Of a stretch of 32,937 bases of DNA, positions 22,263 through 30,152 are shown one piece after another. The notes beneath the pieces are model-generated. The model was not told where the DNA came from, made no database searches, and saw only the letters and a list, made by a program, of their open reading frames with translations. This stretch comes from Fibrobacter sp. UWT2 (GTDB lineage Bacteria; Fibrobacterota; Fibrobacteria; Fibrobacterales; Fibrobacteraceae). Positions within the stretch are counted from its first letter, which is position 1; the number at the start of each line of letters is the position of its first letter. The position numbers and the translations under genes were made by a program. The stretch is taken from positions 1 through 32,937 of the forward strand of contig NZ_FRBF01000025.1 of NCBI RefSeq assembly GCF_900142545.1. Reading direction: 5' to 3'.

Positions 22263-24808
22263 TGATGGCAACTACAACAAAAAAAGCAACAGCCGTTAAG
22301 GCAACAAAGACCGCAGCGACAAAGACTACCGCTGCAAAGAAAACTGCAACGAAGGCAGCTAAGACTCCGGTCGAAGGCAAGACCCTGATTATCGCCGAAA
22401 AACCGAGTGTAGCCCTAGACCTAGTGCGCGTGCTCGGCCAAAAGAACTTTAAGAACGAAAAGACCCACTACGAAAGCGACACCACCATCGTGAGCCATGC
22501 CATCGGCCACCTGGTTGAAATCGCCGACCCCAAGGAAATCGACGAAAAGTACAAGAAGTGGGAAATGAGCACGCTCCCCATGCTCCCCAAGGAATTTCCG
22601 CTTGTTGCCACACCAGCGACCAAGGGCCAGCTTTCCGCTTTAAGCAAGCTCATCAAGCGCAAGGACGTGACGACCATCGTGAACGCATGCGATGCGGGCC
22701 GCGAAGGTGAACTGATTTTCTTCTATATATTACAGTATGTGCTCAAGGGCAAGTTCACTGGCAAGACCATCAAGCGCCTGTGGATGCAGAGTATGACCCC
22801 AGCCGCCATCAAGGAAGCATTCGAAAACATGCGCGATGGCTCCGAAATGGAAAACCTGAAGGCCGCCGCCCTTTGCCGTAGCGAAGCCGACTGGCTGATT
22901 GGCATGAACGGAAGCCGCGGCCTTACCGCCTACAATAGTTCCATGGGCGGATTCCAGGTGACCCCGTGCGGCCGTGTGCAGACGCCGACGCTCGCCATTA
23001 TCGTGAACCGCGAAGAAGAACGCCTGCAGTTTGTGCCGCAGAAGTTCTGGACCGTGGAAGCCGAATTCGACAACGACGGCAGCCACTACCCCGGCAAGTG
23101 GTTCACCACCAGCAAGGAAGACGGCAAGGACAAGGTCAAGCAGATTTTTGACGAAAAGAAAGTCAAGGAAATCTTGAAGAAGTGCAAGGGCAAGGCCGGC
23201 ACTGTGGAAGAAACGTCTGCTCCCTCGCTCCAGAAGTGCGGTCCGCTGTACGACTTGACCACGCTGCAGCGCGAAGCAAATAACCGCTTCGGCTTTAGCG
23301 CCAAGACCACCCTTTCGATTGCACAGGCTTTGTACGAACGCCACAAGGCAACCACCTACCCGCGTACCGACAGCCGTTGCTTGCCCGAAGACTACGTGGC
23401 TCCGGTGAAGGCAACCCTCGGAAAGATTGAAGGCCCGCTCGCCAAGTTCGCCGAGACCGCCCTCAAGAACAACTGGGTCGTGAAGACTCCCAAGGTGTTC
23501 GACAACTCCAAGATTTCGGACCACTTCGCCATCATCCCCACCGGCGTGATGCCCTCGGGCCTGACCGAAGCCGAACAAAAGATTTTCACGATGATTTGCC
23601 AGCGATTCATCGCTGTGTTCTTCCCGCCTGCCAAGTACGAAAACACCACCCGCGTAACAACCGTGGAAGGTGAAACCTTCCTCACCGAAGGCAAGGTGCT
23701 GGTAGACCCGGGCTTCAAGGCCGTGTACGGCAAGGACAGTGACGACGAATCGAGCATCCCGGCACTCAAGGGCAAATCTGCCAAGACAGTCGCCCTCGAA
23801 GAAAAGGAAGACTTTACCAAGCCGCCTGCACACTACACTGAAAGCACGCTCCTCTCGATGATGGAAAGCGCCGGTAAGCTGGTGGAAGACGAAGAACTCC
23901 GCGACGCCATGAAGGAACGCGGACTTGGAACGCCGGCAACGCGCGCCGCCATTATCGAAAAGCTCGTCAGCGACAAGTACGTGGTTCGCGACGGCAAGGA
24001 CATGATTCCGACCGCCAAGGCATTCGACCTCATCAAGGTGCTGAAGGCCATGGACATCGAAGCGCTCACCAGCCCGGAACTCACCGGTAACTGGGAATAT
24101 AAAATGGAGCAAATCGAGAAGGGCAAGGAAACCCGCGAAAAGTTCATGGAAGGCATCGTCGACATGACGCGCACCATGGTGAAAAACATCAAGGGTTTCA
24201 AGGAAGAAAGCACCACCGGCGAAGCCCCGTTTAGCCCCGTGAACGGCAAGAAGGTTTTCGAGACCGTAAGCCGCTACACCACCGAAGACGGCATCGTGAT
24301 CCGCAAGATGATTGGCGGCAAGAGACTCACTCCGGAAGAAATCACCGAGCTCTTGACCAACAGGAAGATTGGCCCGCTCACCGGATTCCGTAGCAAGCGT
24401 GGCGCCGAATTCTCAGCCGTCGTGATTATCAACGACGAAAACAAGATTGAATTTGTATTCGATGAAAAGCCCGAAGAAGTAGAAGTCGGAGCCGAAGTCG
24501 GCAAGTCGCCTGTAGACGGCGCCGCCGTATACGAGACCATGACCGGCTACGTGAGCGATTCTTACCTGAAGAAGGAACCCAGCGGCATTACGCTTCCGAA
24601 GATTCTCTTGGGCAAGGAAATTCCGCTGGAAGAAATCAAGAAGATGCTCGCCGGCGAAAAGACCTCGCTCCTCAAGGGTTTCCGCAGCAACAAGACCCAC
24701 CGCACCTTTGACGCATACCTTTATTTGGATAAAGGCGGCAAGCTCAAGTTCGACTTCCCGCCCCGTGAATTCAAACCGAGACGCTTTGGCAAGAAGAAGG
24801 CCGAGTAG
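22262..24808 (+). CDS. topB: DNA topoisomerase III with H1-like N-terminal tail
   Basis: A type IA topoisomerase, which passes single strands through a transient break and resolves recombination or replication intermediates. From the ATG at 22262, which shares one base with the preceding stop (TAATG), it has 848 residues; ATGs at 22253 and 22265 are alternatives. Residues 3-38 are a Lys/Ala/Thr-rich tail of H1 type, absent from normal TopB. The Toprim domain starts IIAEKPSVA, with DAGREGE as its acidic motif; the active tyrosine is in TTYPRTDSR, near residue 366. The C-terminus has two repeats of about 80 residues (PVNGKKVFE and PVDGAAVYE starts, GFRSxKxxRxF ends), similar to Toprim_Crpt modules, instead of zinc fingers. 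Confidence 0.92.
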   Translation: MMATTTKKATAVKATKTAATKTTAAKKTATKAAKTPVEGKTLIIAEKPSVALDLVRVLGQKNFKNEKTHYESDTTIVSHAIGHLVEIADPKEIDEKYKKWEMSTLPMLPKEFPLVATPATKGQLSALSKLIKRKDVTTIVNACDAGREGELIFFYILQYVLKGKFTGKTIKRLWMQSMTPAAIKEAFENMRDGSEMENLKAAALCRSEADWLIGMNGSRGLTAYNSSMGGFQVTPCGRVQTPTLAIIVNREEERLQFVPQKFWTVEAEFDNDGSHYPGKWFTTSKEDGKDKVKQIFDEKKVKEILKKCKGKAGTVEETSAPSLQKCGPLYDLTTLQREANNRFGFSAKTTLSIAQALYERHKATTYPRTDSRCLPEDYVAPVKATLGKIEGPLAKFAETALKNNWVVKTPKVFDNSKISDHFAIIPTGVMPSGLTEAEQKIFTMICQRFIAVFFPPAKYENTTRVTTVEGETFLTEGKVLVDPGFKAVYGKDSDDESSIPALKGKSAKTVALEEKEDFTKPPAHYTESTLLSMMESAGKLVEDEELRDAMKERGLGTPATRAAIIEKLVSDKYVVRDGKDMIPTAKAFDLIKVLKAMDIEALTSPELTGNWEYKMEQIEKGKETREKFMEGIVDMTRTMVKNIKGFKEESTTGEAPFSPVNGKKVFETVSRYTTEDGIVIRKMIGGKRLTPEEITELLTNRKIGPLTGFRSKRGAEFSAVVIINDENKIEFVFDEKPEEVEVGAEVGKSPVDGAAVYETMTGYVSDSYLKKEPSGITLPKILLGKEIPLEEIKKMLAGEKTSLLKGFRSNKTHRTFDAYLYLDKGGKLKFDFPPREFKPRRFGKKKAE

Positions 24809-24817
24809 CCCCGCGGA

Positions 24818-26032
24818 ATGTATCTTAAACGAGCAGCAACAATCTTTTTAGCGGCATTTGCCTTTGCGCAGGCGGAGGATTCTCAGCCTGACGTACAGTT
24901 CGTTCCGTTGAACTCTTTGACGGAATCGCTTGCTAATGTACCGTACACCGCCGAAGCCTTGCCGCAAAACGATTCTGCGCAAACGCCTTATGGCCTCCCC
25001 CGCGAGCTCTTGCCGCTGTGGGATTCGCTGACGATCAAGCAGAAAGCGGCGCAGATGGTGATGGTGTACATGACGCCTGCATCGTTCATGCTTGAGCACG
25101 AATTCGGCGGATACCTGGTGATGAAAAATCACCTGAAGAATTTGGATAAATTCACCGATAACATCCGCACCGTCAACGAGAACATGCGAATCAAGCCGCT
25201 CGTGGCCGCCGACCAGGAAGGCGGCTACGTGAACCGCATCTCGGTTGTGGCGCCGCAATGGGAGCACACCCCGAGCGCTAAGCAAATGCGCGCCATGAGT
25301 GAAGATTCCATTCGCGCGCTCGCCAAAAGAATCGGTGCTGTGCTCGACAGTGTAGGAATCAACTTGAATTTGGCCCCCGTGCTCGACCCCGCCAAGGACA
25401 GCCGCGGCAAAAATTCGTTCATGGAAGAATCCAAGCGTTCTTGGGGCGAAGACACCTTGAATGCACCTAAGGTCCGCGCCTTTGTGCAGGGCATGCGCGA
25501 AAGCAACGTGGCCTGCGTATCGAAGCATTTCCCAGGTTACGATTCCTGGACCAACAGCGACCACCAAATCGCCGTGAGTTCAACCCCCAGGGCTAAAGTC
25601 GCGAAGAACGTAGAATTCTTCAAAACGCTCGCCAGCGACATTCCCGTAACTATGATGAGCAGCGTAAGCTTCGTGCGCATCTCAAGCCGTCCTGCCGTAT
25701 TCGAGCCGAAAATTGTGAAGATGGCACGCGACATGTCGCCTGAAACAGTCTTCCTTACCGACGACCTGTGGGGCGTAAGTCTGCGCGCCTGGGTAAGCGG
25801 CAACGAACGCGTGCGCAGCAAGAACTACCCCGCCAAGGACTTCAGGAAACTCGTTCGCACTGCCTTGATGGCAGGCAACGACATGTTCATGATTACGTAC
25901 CCGCAGAAAGCAGTTGAAATGGTGAATTACCTCGCCGCGCTTTCGAAGCAAAGCAAGTACTACCGCGAACGAATTGAGGAATCCTCCGCCCGCATACTTA
26001 AAATGAAGTATAAGGCGGGGATAATTAAGTAA
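24818..26032 (+). CDS. Exported glycoside hydrolase family 3 (NagZ-like)
   Basis: The 404-residue protein has a signal peptide (LKRAATIFLAAFAFAQA) and a single GH3 N-terminal barrel. VAADQEGGYVNR and NLAPVLDP are conserved GH3 blocks. KHFPGYDSWTNSDH corresponds to the NagZ loop with its Asp-His pair, although the usual KHFPGHG is changed to KHFPGY. The nucleophile is the first Asp in LTDDLWG. It likely is a beta-N-acetylhexosaminidase or related glucosidase acting in the periplasm or outside. The gene begins nine bases after topB, so it is probably in the same transcript. Confidence 0.85.
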   Translation: MYLKRAATIFLAAFAFAQAEDSQPDVQFVPLNSLTESLANVPYTAEALPQNDSAQTPYGLPRELLPLWDSLTIKQKAAQMVMVYMTPASFMLEHEFGGYLVMKNHLKNLDKFTDNIRTVNENMRIKPLVAADQEGGYVNRISVVAPQWEHTPSAKQMRAMSEDSIRALAKRIGAVLDSVGINLNLAPVLDPAKDSRGKNSFMEESKRSWGEDTLNAPKVRAFVQGMRESNVACVSKHFPGYDSWTNSDHQIAVSSTPRAKVAKNVEFFKTLASDIPVTMMSSVSFVRISSRPAVFEPKIVKMARDMSPETVFLTDDLWGVSLRAWVSGNERVRSKNYPAKDFRKLVRTALMAGNDMFMITYPQKAVEMVNYLAALSKQSKYYRERIEESSARILKMKYKAGIIK

Positions 26033-26041
26033 AAAAAGCTG

Positions 26042-26065
26042 AACCCGGACCGAGTCCGGATTGAC
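26042..26065 (+). repeat. Hairpin-GAC repeat element
   Basis: Inner arms CCGGAC and GTCCGG with loop CGA, outer A-T pairs with one mismatch, then GAC; 24 nt in all. It lies just after the GH3 stop, between convergent genes. Confidence 0.75.
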
Positions 26066-26082
26066 ACTTCAGGCGAGAGTCA

Positions 26083-26650
26083 TCAGATAGCATCGACTTT
26101 CGCTTTTTTCGGGGTCGAGAGATTCTTGACTTCCTTAAGAATCTTTTCCGGCCCGACTTTATTGTAAGCAAGCTTCAGGATTTCTGCAGCTGCAAGCGCG
26201 TCATCTAAAGCTCGGTGATGATTGAATTCCGGCAGCTCCAACGCCTGCGTCAACTTATGCAAGCTGTAGCTCGGAAGTCCAGGGAAAAAGCGGCGAGCAA
26301 TCTTGACCGTACAAAGCCTCGGCGGGTCAATCTTAATGCAACAACGCTTGAGTTCCGTACGCATGAACTTGCTATCGAACTGCACATTGTGCGCCACAAA
26401 GATGCGTTCCTTCAATAGTTCCGCAACTTCTTCGGCAATCGATGCAAACTGTGGCTTGCCGCGAACCATTTCGTCCGTAATACCCGTAAGGTTCTGCACA
26501 AAAGGCTGAATCGGCATTCCCGGATCCACCAGCGCCGAAAAAGTCTTGACCACTTCGCAATCGTCCATCAGCACAATACCGACTTCGGTAATGCGCCCGA
26601 CTTCAGCTGTCCCCCCCCGTCGTTTCTAAATCTACAACTGCAAACTTCAT
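26083..26650 (-). pseudogene. DEDDh exonuclease (DnaQ-like) with frameshift in a G8 run
   Basis: Read from the ATG at 26650 the protein starts MKFAVVDLETTGG and then meets a stop three codons later. If one base is removed from the run of eight G (minus strand, 26611-26618), the frame continues as TAEVGRITEVGIVLMDD and runs to 26083, giving 188 residues. The restored protein has DLETT (Asp7, Glu9), HNVQFDSKF and HRALDDA, the full DEDDh site of DNA polymerase III epsilon-type 3'-5' exonucleases. Everything beyond the run is intact, so the shift is recent, a sequencing error, or a switchable tract. The start is six bases after the stop of the gene at 26656. Confidence 0.8.
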
Positions 26651-26655
26651 GGGGG

Positions 26656-27264
26656 CTACTTAATAGGGATATCGAACTCCAGCGACTGGCGGGCAGATTC
26701 GCTCACCACCTTCGCCTTGAGCACCTTGGATTTAGGCTTTGCAAAAAGGGGCACGACCATCAAATTAGAAACCTTGCTACTTTCGACAGTGGGTTTCGCC
26801 TCGCTATCGCGAGCCGTCTGCGAGAAAATCGGCTTCTTGCCCTTATCGTAAATGTAATACGTCAGCTCGCGGGTATAACCCGGCTTAATCTGGCTCGTCG
26901 GCACCTGAAAATACACCATGCCGCCCTTGGGCACCTTGCGCAAACTGTCACGGATTTCTTCTTCGGTGGCGAATTCGCCATCCATCATCATGCGAATATC
27001 TTTTTTAATCTTGTTGGCGCTTTCGTAGCTCACTGTAATCTGAAACTTGGCGTCTTCAGGAATGGCGCTAGGGCGCACATCGCGGATTTTGGAATTGTTC
27101 TGGTGGTATTCCCAACGGCCGTTATCATGCAGAATCACCGTTGAACCGTTCGAAGCTGTGGCGATCATGTCTTCAGCAAAGACCCCTGTCGCCGAAAGCA
27201 ACAGAATCATCGCTATAACCCATAAAAATCCAACCGACCCACATACCCAAACGTTAAACTTCAT
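26656..27264 (-). CDS. Exported protein of unknown function
   Basis: The 202-residue protein starts with a long signal peptide or membrane anchor (GFLWVIAMILLLSATGVFAED). The next segment ATASNGSTVILHDNGRWEYH resembles the small 'V-L-x-x-D-G-x-W' motif of some uncharacterised periplasmic proteins. The rest is rich in charged residues with beta-like patterns and no catalytic motif. A GAGGATCCC context precedes the ATG. The exonuclease gene begins six bases after its stop, so the two form an operon. No function is proposed. Confidence 0.65.
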   Translation of the reverse strand: MKFNVWVCGSVGFLWVIAMILLLSATGVFAEDMIATASNGSTVILHDNGRWEYHQNNSKIRDVRPSAIPEDAKFQITVSYESANKIKKDIRMMMDGEFATEEEIRDSLRKVPKGGMVYFQVPTSQIKPGYTRELTYYIYDKGKKPIFSQTARDSEAKPTVESSKVSNLMVVPLFAKPKSKVLKAKVVSESARQSLEFDIPIK

Positions 27265-27428
27265 GGGATCCTCTTACACTAAAACTCCATAGCGTAATAT
27301 AAATGAATACCAGCGAAAAAGACCCAGAAAGAGCAAAAAAAAGCGAAAAATAAGAAAAAGCCGCCATTCCAATCCCAAAACGTCACTTTTTTTGATTAAT
27401 CCCGAATCGTTTTATTTATTTTAAGGGC

Positions 27429-28688
27429 ATGAATTTCCCGATTTCCGCTTTTGTTTTCGCCGCATTGCTTTTTTGCGCCTGCAGCAACAGCGAAGGGGAA
27501 TTTACCGGAACAGCAGAAATCCCCGCAACAGCGGATTATCTACCTTTAAACGATACGGAATACCCTTACGCAGGAATCCCGAGAATCGTTATCGAAACCG
27601 AAAATCGAACCCCCGTCAAAGACCGCAAAACCGAAATCCCTGCCAAGCTGCAAATATGGGGCGAGAACGCCCCCGAAAGCGAAGTGTTGGATTTGACCAT
27701 CAAGGGAAGGGGCAATTCCACCTTGGACATGCCCAAGAAAGGCTATAAAATTGAATTCGTCGACAAACAGCCCATGCTGGGAATGCCCGCCGACCGGGAT
27801 TGGGCGCTAATCGGAAACTACGCCGACAAGACCTTAATGAAGAACCTGTTGGCCTTTCGGCTTTCGGCCGGACTGGGCGCCTATTACACGCCCCGGAGTC
27901 AATTCGCCGAACTGTACCTGAACCGGGAATACCTGGGAGTCTACCAACTCACCGAGACCCTCAAAATCGGAAAGAACAGAATCAGGGTACCGTCGCCAAG
28001 CACGACCTTTCTTGTCGAAATCGACGCAAAATCCCACAAGGACGAACACATTTATTTAACCAACTTGGGAAAAGCGCTCAACATCCATTACCCCAAAGAG
28101 CTGAACACCCTGTCTCAGGACACGCTGATTTCGTTCGTCAACAATTTCGAATCCTATGTTCAGTTCATGAAAGAGTACAAATCGTTGTCTTTAGACCAAT
28201 GGATCAATATCAAGGAATACATTCTTTATTACTGGATTCAGGAATTCGCGAAGAACCTGGACGCCAACTTTTACACAAGCGTCTATTTCACATGGTCCAT
28301 CGACAGTCGCATTTTTATGGGCCCCGTATGGGACTTCGACCAGGCTTTCGGAGGCCATAACGACACCAAAGACACTATACCATCGGAATACGGAATTCGT
28401 GACCGTTATTGGAACAAATACCTGTTCGAAGACACAACCTTCTTGCTAAAGGCCCAAGAATTCTGGGAATCGCACAGGAACGTTTTCATGTCGGTTCTGG
28501 ATACAATCGACCGCTACCGAGCCGTGCTAGAAAAGCCCGCCCAAAACAACTTTAAGCGCTGGGACACTCCCTATGCGACCTATGACGAAGCCGTGCATGA
28601 GCTTAGGAACTGGGTCGCCATGCGCTTTATCTGGATCGACCAGGAACAGAAAAAGCTGAAAAGTGAGCTCAATCACACCGTTGACTAA
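27429..28688 (+). CDS. CotH-kinase family lipoprotein (copy 1)
   Basis: The 419-residue protein has a lipoprotein signal with Cys18 in LLFCACSNSEG. The CotH domain covers about residues 35-410: GRGNSTLDMPKKGYKIEF holds the nucleotide-binding-type Gly/Lys segment, GNYADKTLMKN and LYLNREYLGVYQLTET are family blocks, and GPVWDFDQAFGGH (Asp302, Asp304) resembles the metal site. CotH proteins of spore formers are atypical protein kinases; a non-sporulating host and a lipid anchor imply a surface substrate, which is unknown. A 16-base element shared with the TIGR02147 gene ends one base before the ATG. A related copy follows directly. Confidence 0.88.
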   Translation: MNFPISAFVFAALLFCACSNSEGEFTGTAEIPATADYLPLNDTEYPYAGIPRIVIETENRTPVKDRKTEIPAKLQIWGENAPESEVLDLTIKGRGNSTLDMPKKGYKIEFVDKQPMLGMPADRDWALIGNYADKTLMKNLLAFRLSAGLGAYYTPRSQFAELYLNREYLGVYQLTETLKIGKNRIRVPSPSTTFLVEIDAKSHKDEHIYLTNLGKALNIHYPKELNTLSQDTLISFVNNFESYVQFMKEYKSLSLDQWINIKEYILYYWIQEFAKNLDANFYTSVYFTWSIDSRIFMGPVWDFDQAFGGHNDTKDTIPSEYGIRDRYWNKYLFEDTTFLLKAQEFWESHRNVFMSVLDTIDRYRAVLEKPAQNNFKRWDTPYATYDEAVHELRNWVAMRFIWIDQEQKKLKSELNHTVD

Positions 28689-28738
28689 TCATCAAGATGA
28701 GTAATAAAAAAAACATTAACAGCAGTTTACAAACAGTA

Positions 28739-28746
28739 TATATTTG
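28739..28746 (+). promoter_or_regulatory. TAnnTTTG promoter box before CotH copy 2
   Basis: TATATTTG is followed by TGGAC and the ATG at 28752. As with the boxes at 5646 and 9118 the gap to the start codon is only five bases. Confidence 0.5.
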
Positions 28747-28751
28747 TGGAC

Positions 28752-30149
28752 ATGCGAGATTGTTCCGCAAAGATACTCCACCTACTCCTAGGCGCCATTA
28801 TCGGGTGCCTAGTTTTTGGATGTAGCAATAGCGAAGGGACAGACACTGTCGGAACAGAAATCATAGCCGTAGTTGAGAATAGCAGCGACGAAATTGCAGA
28901 CTCCATCCCATCTCAAGAAACATCTTCCGCAAAGATCATCGATTACCTCCCCATCGACGACACGGAATACCCCTATGCAGGCATTCCGCGCATTGTAATT
29001 GAGACAGAGAACTACCGGGAAATCAGGGACCGTGAAACCGAAATCCCCGCCAAGCTACAAATCTGGGGCGAGCATGCCCCCGAAAGTGAAATCTTGGATT
29101 TGACCATAAGGGGGAGGGGGAATACTTCGTGGGACGCTCCCAAAACAAGTTTTAAAATTGAATTTATCAACAAGCAAGAAATGCTTGGAATGCCTAAAGA
29201 CAGAGACTGGGCTTTAATTGCAAATTATGCAGACAAGACTCTGATGAAGAATTATTTAGCATACCATTTGTCCGCAGAACTGGGCGCACATTACGCACCT
29301 CGATGCGAGTTTGTCGAAGTGTATTTAAATAAGGAGTATCTTGGCGTCTATCTACTTACAGAAACCGTAAAAATTGGGAAAAACCGGATTAACATTCCCA
29401 ACAATACAAATTCCTATGTTGTCGAAGTTGACGGCAAATATCGAAAAGACGAACAAATTATCTTTTCAAACATTATAAAAAATAGCGGGAACGGCAAAGC
29501 GTTCAAAGTCCACAATCCCAAGAACGCAGCAGAAGGTTCACTAATTACACTTCAAGATCACATTCAGGATTTTGAGAGGTATCTGAAAAATATTGATAAT
29601 TCCTACGAAAACAACATCGCCCAATGGCTCGACATTGATGAATTCATAAAACACTATTGGATACAAGAATTTTCTAAAAACCCTGATGCAGGTTTTTATA
29701 CAAGTAACTACGCCCCAGAATTGGGCTTTTTCACAAGCGTGTTCTTCACCTGGACAAAGAACGATGTTATACGAATGGGACCCGTTTGGGATTTCGACCT
29801 AGCATTCGGAGGTCACGCCGACAAGAACCTTGATCAACCACAAAACTGGCATTTTAAAAATGCTTATTGGAACTATTACCTATTTAAAGATTCAACGATT
29901 CAACAATTATGCCGCAATTTTTGGGTCAACCAAAAAGATTATTTTTCATCAACCCTCAACACCATCGATTCCATACAATCTTACCTAAATTCCGCAGCGA
30001 GTAACAACTTTAAACGGTGGAATATTCTGTCCAGTACCAGCTATAATTTCCATCCATTCGCTTATTCGAATTACAGCAAAGCAATCGTTGATTTAAAAAA
30101 TTGGATAAGTCAAAGAATATTGTGGATTGATTCCAATTTAGATTACTAG
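28752..30149 (+). CDS. CotH-kinase family lipoprotein (copy 2)
   Basis: From the ATG at 28752 the protein has 465 residues; a GTG two codons upstream overlaps the promoter box. The lipobox ends in Cys24 (CLVFGCSNSEG). A Ser/Glu-rich spacer of about 35 residues, longer than in copy 1, leads to the CotH domain. The opening of the domain (DTEYPYAGIPRIVIETEN, TEIPAKLQIWGE) is nearly identical to copy 1; later parts diverge. The kinase-like blocks are GRGNTSWDAP, ANYADKTLMKN and GPVWDFDLAFGGH. The second half is much more AT-rich than copy 1. It is separated from the convergent HAD gene by three bases. Confidence 0.88.
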   Translation: MRDCSAKILHLLLGAIIGCLVFGCSNSEGTDTVGTEIIAVVENSSDEIADSIPSQETSSAKIIDYLPIDDTEYPYAGIPRIVIETENYREIRDRETEIPAKLQIWGEHAPESEILDLTIRGRGNTSWDAPKTSFKIEFINKQEMLGMPKDRDWALIANYADKTLMKNYLAYHLSAELGAHYAPRCEFVEVYLNKEYLGVYLLTETVKIGKNRINIPNNTNSYVVEVDGKYRKDEQIIFSNIIKNSGNGKAFKVHNPKNAAEGSLITLQDHIQDFERYLKNIDNSYENNIAQWLDIDEFIKHYWIQEFSKNPDAGFYTSNYAPELGFFTSVFFTWTKNDVIRMGPVWDFDLAFGGHADKNLDQPQNWHFKNAYWNYYLFKDSTIQQLCRNFWVNQKDYFSSTLNTIDSIQSYLNSAASNNFKRWNILSSTSYNFHPFAYSNYSKAIVDLKNWISQRILWIDSNLDY

Positions 30150-30152
30150 AAA

